From assembly GCF_902827225.1 (NCBI RefSeq), contig NZ_LR792632.1, positions 55,030 through 119,029 on the forward strand: 64,000 nt of DNA, written 5' to 3'. Below, piece by piece: positions 27,950 to 36,416 of this stretch. The position numbers were made by a program, and so were the translations under genes. Every line of letters begins with the position of its first letter. Positions within the stretch are counted from its first letter, which is position 1. The notes under the pieces are model-generated. The model did not search any database. It had not been told where the DNA came from and saw only the letters and a list, made by a program, of their open reading frames with translations. This stretch comes from Methanocaldococcus lauensis. Lineage in GTDB: Archaea > AGJL01 > Methanococci > Methanococcales > Methanocaldococcaceae.

Positions 27950-28234
27950 TTATTTCTCAAAGAATTCATCTATTTTATCATTGTCTATATAAAATTTAAA
28001 TTTCTTTGCTCTATACATTCTCTTAGCCCTTGCGTCATCTAATACTAAATAACTTTCCACTAAATCAGCCTCTTCCAGTTTTTTTAAATGAGTATATAAC
28101 ACAGGCCTCGATAGATTTAGAGCTTTAGCTAATTCATAAATACTCATCGGTTTTTTATTCAAAAGATATAATATTTTAATCCTTACGGGATTAGATAATG
28201 CTGTTCCTATCTTAACAGTTTTTTCTAAATCCAT
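27950..28234 (-). CDS. ArsR-like winged-helix transcription regulator
   Basis: A 94-residue DNA-binding protein with the pattern [17 protein letters not shown], helix-turn-helix [22 protein letters not shown] and a wing ending in RMYRAKKF. No metal-binding cysteines are visible, so the signal is unknown. I start at ATG 28234 (AGTGAT three bases upstream) rather than TTG 28246. The stop of the membrane protein gene lies 4 bases before, so the two are translated together. Confidence 0.78.
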   Translation of the reverse strand: MDLEKTVKIGTALSNPVRIKILYLLNKKPMSIYELAKALNLSRPVLYTHLKKLEEADLVESYLVLDDARAKRMYRAKKFKFYIDNDKIDEFFEK

Positions 28235-28238
28235 AAAA

Positions 28239-28487
28239 TCACTCAATTTCTTCCCATTTTTTCTTTAAATCTTTAACAATCTCTTTTATTTCTTCTACAT
28301 CTTTCTCTATTTTTGCTAATTCTACTTCACTATTGGGTTTTTTGAATATCAAATATGCCAACATTATTATGATAATTACTAAAAGAATTATTACAATATA
28401 TTCGTATCCTACAAATATATGACCAATTGTTGTATGCGTAGTAGTATCTTCTACAACAAAATGGCTCATTCCTGCACCATAAGGCAT
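28239..28487 (-). CDS. Small single-pass membrane protein with C-terminal coiled coil
   Basis: An 82-residue protein: about 25 polar residues, one long hydrophobic segment (YIVIILLVIIIIMLAYLIF), then a charged helix rich in E, K, I and V with heptad spacing. It probably anchors a complex at the membrane. The next gene is a winged-helix regulator only 4 bases away, which suggests a membrane-linked regulatory pair. ATG 28487 follows GAGGTGA. Confidence 0.65.
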   Translation of the reverse strand: MPYGAGMSHFVVEDTTTHTTIGHIFVGYEYIVIILLVIIIIMLAYLIFKKPNSEVELAKIEKDVEEIKEIVKDLKKKWEEIE

Positions 28488-28734
28488 TATCTTCACCTCA
28501 GAGAAATAAATAAATTTTATTATTATAAAGAACTGGTTAAATATATATTTAAATATATCATCAGTATTAAAAAATCTTATCGTAGTTTTAATTTTAAATT
28601 TTATTTAAATTTTATAGTTTTCTTCTGCAATAAAATAGACCACCGTATATAAAATGTAATATTATTAATATTACTAAAAAATAACATAAAATTTAAATAA
28701 AATTTAAAATAAGAAAATAAAAAAGAATTTTAAT

Positions 28735-29754
28735 TTATTGAATATTTATGGTGTTGTTATTATTTATATTTTTGTAATAAATGTGAGGAGCTTTTTCATA
28801 ACCTTTTGAAGCGTTAATTATATGATAGTTTATATGTGATACAGTTTCATTCATTTTATTTATTTGATTGTTAAATCCTCTCGTACCATTTGCCATTCCG
28901 CCATGCCACATTGGATGTAAATGCAATCTAACCATTACCATATGCATTTCTTGAAGTTGAACCATAATTCTGTATGCTTCTTGGTATCTGTTTTGATTCA
29001 TTAGTTGTATAACTTCATTCAATTTGTTTTCTAAGTCCGTAGTATTTACGCCAAGATTTTTTAATCTTTCAATTTTCATTTCCATTAATCTAATTCTATT
29101 TTGTAACATTAATTTTACTCTCTCATCAGAAATTTTAGTTACATTAACCTTAAATCCTCTATGCATTAACATATTTGTGATTCTTGAATAATTACAAAAT
29201 GGACAAATTGGATTTTCAATAACTTCAATATTTTGTATTCTTAACTGTAATCTTGTTGGTTCAACTGATAAGTTTGTTCCATTTGTTAATAATAGTAAGC
29301 AATGTCCATCTCTAATTTTTTCCATACTTTCATTTAATGCTATGTCATCTAATCCATAGCAAACACATGCTGATACATTATTTCCAAAAGCGTTTTTAAA
29401 TTGATTTTGGAATCTTAAAGTTACATTAGCATTAGTTTCATATCTTGTTTGTCCTCCTACTCTTTCAACAGTAATTCCAGCATTTTCCAAGGCTGTTGTA
29501 TAGTTTTCAACAACTGCTAATGGGCCTCCAATTATTATAACCTTATCAGGATTTAATGCTAATATTTCATTTACTACATTTTCGTCATAAACTCCCCAAG
29601 TTGTTGTTACAACTGTAGCATTTAACGCCTTTGCTAATTCAAGAGCAGTTGCCTGATCTGCACAATTATCACTTACTAAAACAACAGTATTTGTCGATAC
29701 TATTGGCAGAGCTACTAATGATAATAATAGAACTACCATTTTCTTTATTATCAT
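28735..29754 (-). CDS. Secreted protein with cell-wall-binding repeat 2 (CWB2)-like domain
   Basis: The 339-residue protein has an N-terminal signal peptide, then a CWB2-type domain (VVLVSDNCADQATALELAKA, DKVIIIGGPLAVVENY, VERVGGQTRYETN). A second weaker copy follows with two Cys pairs (ACVC near 130, CPFC near 185). The C-terminal third is a long coiled coil and an Asn-rich tail with His and Met groups. CWB2 domains attach proteins to surface polymers in bacteria; here an S-layer or surface role is inferred. GGTGAT lies before the ATG. Confidence 0.72.
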   Translation of the reverse strand: MIIKKMVVLLLSLVALPIVSTNTVVLVSDNCADQATALELAKALNATVVTTTWGVYDENVVNEILALNPDKVIIIGGPLAVVENYTTALENAGITVERVGGQTRYETNANVTLRFQNQFKNAFGNNVSACVCYGLDDIALNESMEKIRDGHCLLLLTNGTNLSVEPTRLQLRIQNIEVIENPICPFCNYSRITNMLMHRGFKVNVTKISDERVKLMLQNRIRLMEMKIERLKNLGVNTTDLENKLNEVIQLMNQNRYQEAYRIMVQLQEMHMVMVRLHLHPMWHGGMANGTRGFNNQINKMNETVSHINYHIINASKGYEKAPHIYYKNINNNNTINIQ

Positions 29755-29789
29755 AGGCTTATCACCTGATTATTGTTTATATTTTATTT

Positions 29790-30077
29790 TTATCTATACC
29801 ATCCCCAACAACATCCACATCTACAATAACCACAGCAAGGACAATAACCATATGGAGGATGGTAATTATCAAAAGGTGAATGGTAGTAGTCGCTAATGTT
29901 ATCATTAATTGAATTATCATTTGGGTAAGGGTAATAATGAGAAGGATAGTAATAATTTGGAGGATAGGCATGATAGCCCCAATATCCATAAGGAACCCAT
30001 GCAAATACAACGCCTATCAAACAAAGAACCCCCAAAGCAACGATACCTTTTAGCATTTTACTTTTAAAAAGTGTCAT
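29790..30077 (-). CDS. Small secreted Tyr/Pro/Cys-rich protein
   Basis: ATG 30077 has GGGGG upstream and begins a signal-peptide-like segment (LKGIVALGVLCLIGVVFAWVP). The mature part of about 65 residues is dominated by Tyr, Pro, Asn and His, and ends in a cluster with seven Cys in fourteen residues (CPCCGYCRCGCCWG). It could bind metal or cross-link into the cell surface. It lies directly upstream of the CWB2 gene on the same strand and may be co-expressed. I know no family for it. Confidence 0.65.
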   Translation of the reverse strand: MTLFKSKMLKGIVALGVLCLIGVVFAWVPYGYWGYHAYPPNYYYPSHYYPYPNDNSINDNISDYYHSPFDNYHPPYGYCPCCGYCRCGCCWGWYR

Positions 30078-30264
30078 TTTATTCCCCCTATTAATATCTG
30101 TTTTATTATTTAACAATATGTAGTATTTTTACTACACATTATTATGTTATGCAACATATATTTATATATTACGGAGTTGTTCAAATATTAATCACAACTG
30201 TAAAAATAAAAAATTAAGGTAAATTTAAAACAAATTAAATCAAATTAAAAATAGAAATGGAAAA

Positions 30265-31572
30265 TTACAATAAATGAGGGGGAACAATATCTTTATAAAT
30301 CAAATCTGCATAAGTTTCTCTTTCTCTAATTATAAATACTCCCTTTTTACTTGTTAAAATCATTCTTGGTCTTCCTCTTGCATTGTAGTTGTTAGCCATA
30401 CTTATTCCATAAGCACCAACATCAAATATAGCCAATACATCCCCTATATCAACTTTGTCCAACTCTCTATCTCTACCAAAAACATCACTACTTTCACAAA
30501 GCCCTCCTGCTATACTAACAATTTCTTTTTCATCTTTAACTTTACAGTTTATTATGTGATGATAGGCATCATACATAGCTGGTCTCATCATATCATTCAT
30601 TCCAGCATCAATCATAACCCACTTTGTTAATGGAGTTTCTTTTATATGATGAACTTTTCCTAATAGATAGCCAGCAGTGGAAACTATGCTTCTTCCTGGC
30701 TCTAATATTAGGTTTGGAATCTCTACTTTATCACTATATTCCAACATTGTATCTATTATTGCGTCTGCCAAATCTTTTGGAGTGGGTATTTTTTTATCTT
30801 TTTCATAAGGAATTCCTAAACCTCCTCCCAAATTAACATCTTCTATTTCTATACCCTCATTTTTTAATTCTACGACAAAATCCATAACTTTTCTTGTTTC
30901 TTCAATAAATGGACTAATATCTGTCAATTGGGAGCCAATATGACAATGAACTCCAACCACATTAACATTTTCCATTTCCATAGCCATTTTTATAGCCTTC
31001 AAAGCCAAACCACTTTCAACATCTAAACCAAACTTATTCTTCTTTAACCCTGTTGAAATCTTTGGATGTGTTTTTGGATCTACATTTGGATTTATTCTAA
31101 AAGCTACATTTGCTACTTCTCCCAACTCTTTTGCAGTTTCATTTATTAAAATTAATTCACTTATGCTATCTACATTAAAAGCTCTAATCTTTGCCTCAAT
31201 TCCCATTATAATTTCTTCTTTTGTTTTACAGTTTCCATTAAAAACAATTTTTTTTGAAGGAACATTTGATAACTTTGCTATATATAGTTCTCCTCCACTG
31301 ACTACATCAGCCCCACATCCTAATTTAGTTAATAATCTTGTAATAGCCAAGTTAGCATTTGCTTTGTATGCGTAGGCAAGAATAAAATCTTTTCCAGTCT
31401 CTTCTTCCCATCTTTTAAATGCTTCAAAATATCTATTTACATTTATTTTAATTTGCTCCTCTGACATAACATACAAAGGAGTCCCAAACTTCTCAGCCAA
31501 TTCTATAGCATCATAGCCATCTATAAAAAATTTCCCTTCTTTTATCTCTACTGTATCATTACCTAAAAACAT
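30265..31572 (-). CDS. lysA: Diaminopimelate decarboxylase
   Basis: LysA converts meso-diaminopimelate to lysine and uses PLP. The PLP lysine is in AYAYKANAN near 68-76, HCHIGSQ and EPGRSIVS bind the phosphate, and CESSD near 338 supplies the active-site Cys from the partner chain. The 435 residues are full length. AAGGTGAAAAG precedes ATG 31572. In M. jannaschii, as I recall, argC and lysA are close neighbours; here the secreted pair lies between them. Confidence 0.95.
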   Translation of the reverse strand: MFLGNDTVEIKEGKFFIDGYDAIELAEKFGTPLYVMSEEQIKINVNRYFEAFKRWEEETGKDFILAYAYKANANLAITRLLTKLGCGADVVSGGELYIAKLSNVPSKKIVFNGNCKTKEEIIMGIEAKIRAFNVDSISELILINETAKELGEVANVAFRINPNVDPKTHPKISTGLKKNKFGLDVESGLALKAIKMAMEMENVNVVGVHCHIGSQLTDISPFIEETRKVMDFVVELKNEGIEIEDVNLGGGLGIPYEKDKKIPTPKDLADAIIDTMLEYSDKVEIPNLILEPGRSIVSTAGYLLGKVHHIKETPLTKWVMIDAGMNDMMRPAMYDAYHHIINCKVKDEKEIVSIAGGLCESSDVFGRDRELDKVDIGDVLAIFDVGAYGISMANNYNARGRPRMILTSKKGVFIIRERETYADLIYKDIVPPHLL

Positions 31573-31593
31573 CTTTTCACCTTAATACATATT

Positions 31594-32847
31594 CTAAGTT
31601 AGTTCAGATACTTTATCTAAAGATGTATAAATCTCTTTCTTGGCATCATTTATTTGATTTAACACATCATTTATATAATCGTTAAGATTAAACTTCTTCC
31701 ACTCTAAATTTCTTTCAGATCTTGGAATTAACCATCGTTTATACCAATATTCATAGAACTCTCTAAATGTGTAATTGTAATATTCTGGTTCAACATTATT
31801 TTTAATGACTTCTTTGAGATTTTTAGCATGGGGGAATAAGTAACATCCTCTTTTTATATTGTGGTAAATAAATGTCTTTCCATTATTACTTTTAAATCCT
31901 AATTCATAGAAAGCTCGTGAAATAAGCCTTAACTTTCGTGAAGGTCCTGTACCATAACCTCTTTTAGTATTAATACCAAGAAGTCTAAGATATTTTAGTA
32001 ATTTTTCATATAGTTCATCAGGTATATGAAAAGTCCCTGAACCTTTTGTATATCCAATAAAAATACTCAAGTTTTTTCCATTATATTTTAACCTCTCATA
32101 TATAGTTCCTTTTCCATAAGCAGAAGTAGTAGTTATAAATAATAATCTTGCAGGAAGTTTTCTGTTCCTGATGAATGTTACTCTATCTTTGTATTTATTT
32201 TCATAAATTTCTCTTATATCCTTACTTGCTAAAGACATTGCAACTAATTTTCCTCCTAATAAATAGTTATATGGTGGAATAGCCCCAACTCTCTGAGCAT
32301 ACATTGACTGATTTAACCAATAATCTTTATCTTCTTTTTTTAATTCTAAGTATTCATCTCTAATTGACGAATGTAAAACAGGACTTTGTAATTGAACTAA
32401 TCCAAAAACTGTGTTATGATATCTATCCCATAATAAATATCTAATCTGTCTCCCAATAGGTCTTTCATAAGGAAGAGACCACCAAGACAAATTCCACCAT
32501 CGAAATAATATAGTCTCTTTTTTTGTTTTTACTACTCTTAACTCTATATCGATATTTTCCACATCCAATTCAGAACCACTTATAGCATATTTTTCAATAA
32601 TGTCAATATTTTTCTCTAAAAATTGTTTATTTTTCTTTAACAATTCTAATTTTCTTATATAATGAACTTTTTTAAGGTCTTCTTTAGAAAATCCATTTGG
32701 AACTATCTCATAATTTTTTGTAATTTTAAATCCCTGTTTTGTAAGTGTAAATATAATTTCTTCTCTTAATTGTTTTTCTAAAGTTTCTAAAATTTCTATT
32801 TTTTTTATACTTTTGCTATGTGTTTTTCTCGTCTTTTGTTTTCTCAT
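31594..32847 (-). CDS. DUF4338 / Druantia DruA-like protein
   Basis: The 417-residue protein has the block order of the DUF4338 family that includes DruA of the Druantia anti-phage system: GRQIRYLLWD (132-141), RVGAIPPYNYLLGGKL (186-201), TTTSAYGKGTIYERL (239-253) and GYTKGSGTFH (265-274). The first 110 residues are charged and helical. DruA's biochemistry is unknown to me. It is the last gene of an operon after NurA-like and HerA-like genes, with 22 bases of gap. I start at ATG 32847 (GGGGTT upstream); TTG 32859 is the longer choice. No DruE helicase is nearby. Confidence 0.82.
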   Translation of the reverse strand: MRKQKTRKTHSKSIKKIEILETLEKQLREEIIFTLTKQGFKITKNYEIVPNGFSKEDLKKVHYIRKLELLKKNKQFLEKNIDIIEKYAISGSELDVENIDIELRVVKTKKETILFRWWNLSWWSLPYERPIGRQIRYLLWDRYHNTVFGLVQLQSPVLHSSIRDEYLELKKEDKDYWLNQSMYAQRVGAIPPYNYLLGGKLVAMSLASKDIREIYENKYKDRVTFIRNRKLPARLLFITTTSAYGKGTIYERLKYNGKNLSIFIGYTKGSGTFHIPDELYEKLLKYLRLLGINTKRGYGTGPSRKLRLISRAFYELGFKSNNGKTFIYHNIKRGCYLFPHAKNLKEVIKNNVEPEYYNYTFREFYEYWYKRWLIPRSERNLEWKKFNLNDYINDVLNQINDAKKEIYTSLDKVSELT

Positions 32848-32869
32848 GTCTAACCCCAAAAATTAAAAT

Positions 32870-34624
32870 TTAATCAAGATTATTGCATTTTTTAAATTCT
32901 TCTGGAAAGTTTAAAGCATCTATTGCTATAGCTTTACTTGTAGGAATAAATGGTATTATTGGTCCTTTTACTATGAAAGATGGCTTTCTCTCTCCACAAC
33001 TTACTAAAGGATCTCCAAATGTTTTATATATATTCAAAGCCTCTTCCCCACCCATAATTTCATCCAAACGTCTCCATTCACTTCCATAATTTAATCCATA
33101 ACCTACAAAGAAAACCCTTAACTGGTCTAAAATTCCCTTGTCAATACTTGAAAATGTTTGGCTAATAAACATCCATCCAATTCCATATTTTCTTGTAGTT
33201 CTAACAGCATCTATTAATAATGATTTTAATCTATCTAACTCCTCATCATCAGGTTTTTCTTTAGGTGCAAATCTATGAGCTTCATCTATAACAACTAACG
33301 TGTTTAGTATTCTATCTTTGAGATATTCTTCTTCCCCAGCTTTTTTAATATAATTAACTAATTCTGCTAATATAAAGTATTTAATAGATATATTCCAAAA
33401 CATTCCTGATTTTCTCGCTTCTTCATCTGCTAAATTAATAATAATTATTTTATCTTTTCCTTTCATTTCTTCTACAATTTCAGCAATAGTTTTACAATTC
33501 TCCGTTTTTAAAAACCATTTTGAAATTTCATCCCATTTTTTTAGAATTATATTTTTATTTTGTTCAATGCTTCTTTTTAATTCTTTCTGATATTTATCAT
33601 CTTTATATACTTCATTACTTCTATTTTTTACTTCTTTTAACACTTCTCTAAAATCTTTAGATAATAAATCTTCAAGGTTATATGGGACTACACATTTTTT
33701 TGACGTGAGATACTTTATTGATTGAATAATTACTCTAATGAGTAATCTCTTCTTATCGCTAAAAACACCAAAATATTTCCAAAAATCTTCAATTCCGATA
33801 TTATTTAACAATCTCTCTAAAACATCTAATGTTTTATCCTTATCATCAAAAATAAGCCTTATATCACCAATACTAACTACTTCCACATCTTTTCCACAAG
33901 ATTTTAGTAAATCCCCCCATTTTATTTTTTTATCATCTTTTTTATCCTTAACGTCATTACTAAACTCCCCTTGTGGATCAAAAATAAATATACTCATCCC
34001 AGCATTCTTTGCATAACAAGTAATTATCATCTTTGCTAACCAACTTTTCCCAGAACCTGTTTTACCAAAGATTCCTAAGTGTATCGCTTCTCCAAAGCCT
34101 CCTTCTCCTTTACTAAAATCCCTAAATTCGAAAGGTATTAAGACATCTGTTCCATAATATTTACCAATAAACGATAGCTTTCTATCCTTTGAAAAAATTT
34201 TATTAAACTCATCCATAAACTTTTTATTAACTAAATATACTTTTGAATTGGTAGATGGAACTGTTCCTAACCTTTCCACCTTAATTTCGTTGCCATCTAC
34301 TGAAAATACCGAAATTATAGATAATCTTCCAATATGCAAATCATGATCTCCACTTATTGGTGAAATGGGTCCTTTTTGTTTAATAATGCCTCTTATTTGT
34401 GATTGCTCAAGCCAAACATTTTTAAGCTCAATATCAGTGATTTGACCAAATATTAAGAGGTCTTTCCCATCCTGACTACTTTTAATTACACAGAGATTCC
34501 CAAGTAAGTTTTTTCCAATAACTTCTTCTTTAATATCAACTTTTAACTCAGTGAGGTTAGATGGAGAACTTACAACCCCAATTTCTTCTAATTCATTATT
34601 ATCTATCATTTTAATTAATTTCAT
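32870..34624 (-). CDS. HerA-like AAA+/FtsK-type ATPase
   Basis: A 584-residue HerA/DUF87 protein with an N-terminal HAS-like barrel (about 1-165), Walker A GKTGSGKS (187-194), Walker B VVIDEAH with Asp447 and Glu448, and a C-terminal GPIIPFIP block. HerA hexamers pump DNA and work with NurA. A GGAGGGG at the end of the upstream gene stands five bases before ATG 34624 and the genes are 2 bases apart, so translation is coupled. The canonical archaeal partners Mre11 and Rad50 are absent, so this is probably not the housekeeping repair copy. Confidence 0.88.
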   Translation of the reverse strand: MKLIKMIDNNELEEIGVVSSPSNLTELKVDIKEEVIGKNLLGNLCVIKSSQDGKDLLIFGQITDIELKNVWLEQSQIRGIIKQKGPISPISGDHDLHIGRLSIISVFSVDGNEIKVERLGTVPSTNSKVYLVNKKFMDEFNKIFSKDRKLSFIGKYYGTDVLIPFEFRDFSKGEGGFGEAIHLGIFGKTGSGKSWLAKMIITCYAKNAGMSIFIFDPQGEFSNDVKDKKDDKKIKWGDLLKSCGKDVEVVSIGDIRLIFDDKDKTLDVLERLLNNIGIEDFWKYFGVFSDKKRLLIRVIIQSIKYLTSKKCVVPYNLEDLLSKDFREVLKEVKNRSNEVYKDDKYQKELKRSIEQNKNIILKKWDEISKWFLKTENCKTIAEIVEEMKGKDKIIIINLADEEARKSGMFWNISIKYFILAELVNYIKKAGEEEYLKDRILNTLVVIDEAHRFAPKEKPDDEELDRLKSLLIDAVRTTRKYGIGWMFISQTFSSIDKGILDQLRVFFVGYGLNYGSEWRRLDEIMGGEEALNIYKTFGDPLVSCGERKPSFIVKGPIIPFIPTSKAIAIDALNFPEEFKKCNNLD

Positions 34625-34626
34625 AT

Positions 34627-35859
34627 TTACCCCTCCGCAGTTCTATAACTGTTAAATAACATTAAGATGTGATAGGGATCGATACCTTTATCAATGAAAT
34701 TTTTTATTGCTTCGTATGATAAATTTTCTTGAGAGATATTTAGCGTGTATGTAGTGCTTTTTACCATTTTATCTGCAATATACAACGGATAGGGCTCCAT
34801 AATGTTGGGATAAAACTTTGTATTATGAATAATTCCTGTAATCACGTTTTTTAATATCTTATCATTTTTGGATATATAACTATTAATTTCAAACCTTATT
34901 ACTCCTCTATTCTTACATCCACTTTCATCAGGAAGTGCATAATAAAATACTTGCCAATTTTTTAATTCATCAGTTATATCATCAATAATTTCTTCGTTTA
35001 TTAATTCCTTATCTTCTTCGTTGATTTTAAAATGAAACTCTTCTTCAAGTAATATATTAAAAGGTCCTAACAACTCTCCAGGTTTTAATATCAAATTTAA
35101 TAAGCCCCTATCATCAATTTTTAATTCTAATTCCATTTCATCTTCAATTTCTTCTTTAACATATGATGTAGTTATTGCTTTTGGGACTGCTACATAGTAC
35201 ATATCTGATCTCTTATTACTTAATATTTCTAAATAATCATTTAATGCATCATTTAATGTTGGAAATTCTAAGACATCATCATTTTCACTATAACCTTCAA
35301 TAACCTCATTTTTTTTATTAATAAAAACATCCCATAATTCTTCACTAACTCCAGATTGTTTGCTCTTATATGCTTGGTGAAGATGAATATATGGAGTTTT
35401 GATAGAGCCATCAATAAATTTTAACATGTGTGGAGCGTTATTTATTAGATGTAACTCTAATTTTACCATAATTCCTCTCAAAACACTACTATTCCTTTCT
35501 TTTCTATCTACAAAAGAAGAATAGTAAAAAAATTTTGGTTCTTTCCATTTATTCTCTTCTTTTGGTGGGGTAACTCCCTCAACAATAATTGAAGATACTT
35601 GAACTAAATCCCAACCTAACAATTGCCTCAATGTATATGCTCCATCTACTCCACAAGATGTAGGAATCGATGTAGTATCTGGAAAAACAGGTTTAATTTT
35701 ATTCTTTGATTCTAAACAATCTCTTATTTTATCCTTTATTTTTAAAAGTTCATTAAATTCAGAGATCATTTTATCTTTCATTTTTGGGAGGTCTTTTTCT
35801 ATTAACTTATCAATTAAACTTTCAGGAACATATAATTCTTTATCGTCATTAATTTGCAT
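34627..35859 (-). CDS. NurA-domain nuclease-like protein
   Basis: The 410-residue protein has the NurA pattern: Asp72 in SCGVDGAYTLRQL, Asp150 in MLKFIDGSIKTP, and a C-terminal YPLYIADKMVK strand-helix. In NurA, acidic residues at these places bind Mn2+ for single-strand endo- and exonuclease activity. The N-terminal helix and an acidic middle part (215-290) are larger than in classic NurA. I start at ATG 35859, with AGGTG seven bases upstream. It is the first gene of the NurA-HerA-DUF4338 operon. Confidence 0.78.
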   Translation of the reverse strand: MQINDDKELYVPESLIDKLIEKDLPKMKDKMISEFNELLKIKDKIRDCLESKNKIKPVFPDTTSIPTSCGVDGAYTLRQLLGWDLVQVSSIIVEGVTPPKEENKWKEPKFFYYSSFVDRKERNSSVLRGIMVKLELHLINNAPHMLKFIDGSIKTPYIHLHQAYKSKQSGVSEELWDVFINKKNEVIEGYSENDDVLEFPTLNDALNDYLEILSNKRSDMYYVAVPKAITTSYVKEEIEDEMELELKIDDRGLLNLILKPGELLGPFNILLEEEFHFKINEEDKELINEEIIDDITDELKNWQVFYYALPDESGCKNRGVIRFEINSYISKNDKILKNVITGIIHNTKFYPNIMEPYPLYIADKMVKSTTYTLNISQENLSYEAIKNFIDKGIDPYHILMLFNSYRTAEG

Positions 35860-35988
35860 ATTCCCCACCTAATATTTCTACATACGTCAATAACAAAATA
35901 AAAAAATAAATATTATAAAAACTTTTTGATTTCAATATATAAATTAATTTACTAAATTAAGAATTTTACTTTTATAATTAATAATAAA

Positions 35989-36023
35989 GAATAAAAAAAT
36001 ACGCCCCAGCCGGGAATCAAACG
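35989..36023. repeat. Degenerate direct repeat of the tRNA-Arg 3' end
   Basis: The segment 36001-36023 matches the 3' end of the tRNA-Arg gene at 36280-36302 (ACGCCCC then GCCGGGA) with three differences in the first 23 bases. The preceding GAATAAAAAA-type tract also matches. A decayed copy of a tRNA 3' end is what an old attachment site leaves. It cannot form a tRNA. Confidence 0.65.
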
Positions 36024-36055
36024 GACCATTTAGAAAAAGTTTCATCAAAACGGAT

Positions 36056-36267
36056 GCATTGCTTCCTAAAGGAAGCAATGCCTCATAATGACATTAATTG
36101 CCCCTGAAAGGGGCAACTTAATGGATGTGGGGTATCCCGAACCATAGGGCTTCGCCCTATTGGGATACCCAAAATTTACACCTCTGCCTTTGGCAGAGGT
36201 GTTAGGGAGTATAGCAATAGAGGGTCTCCCTCTATGCGGTGTATATCAATAGGGGGTTTCCCCCTAT
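36056..36267. repeat. Cluster of six GC-rich palindromic hairpins
   Basis: Six perfect inverted repeats lie in 212 bases: 36056-36081 (11 bp, TAAA loop), 36098-36116 (7 bp plus an outer ATTAA/TTAAT), 36130-36170 (9-bp outer and 7-bp inner stem), 36178-36202 (11 bp), 36217-36235 (8 bp) and 36249-36267 (8 bp). Hairpins 3, 5 and 6 share the form ATAG-G(n)-3-nt loop-C(n)-CTAT with the element at 19957. The stretch is far richer in G+C than its surroundings. No reading frame of note crosses it. Confidence 0.85.
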
Positions 36268-36280
36268 GGAATAAAAAATA

Positions 36281-36352
36281 CGCCCCGGCCGGGATTCGAA
36301 CCCGGGTCTTGACATCCGCAGTGTCAAAGGATATCCGCTACCCCACCGGGGC
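36281..36352 (-). tRNA. tRNA-Arg (anticodon GCG)
   Basis: Read on the minus strand, acceptor GCCCCGG pairs with CCGGGGC. The anticodon stem TGACA/TGTCA closes loop CTGCGGA with anticodon GCG, and the T arm has GGTTCGAATCC. The discriminator is G and CCA is not encoded, unlike the two Gly tRNAs. It reads CGC (and CGU) arginine codons. It lies 64 bases downstream of aspS on the same strand. Confidence 0.92.
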
Positions 36353-36416
36353 TAAAAAATAATAAAATGAATTGTTAAAATAAATATCATAACCTAAATA
36401 AAATTACTAAATAAAA

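Noticed and set aside
29777..30010. 77-codon Ile/Leu/Thr-rich frame overlapping the Cys-rich peptide gene
   Set aside because: It has no ribosome binding site, and the alternative frame has a GGGGG site and a signal peptide.
36001..36075. A second tRNA gene at the degenerate tRNA-Arg match
   Set aside because: Only the 3' 25 bases match and the T stem is broken; D and anticodon arms are missing.
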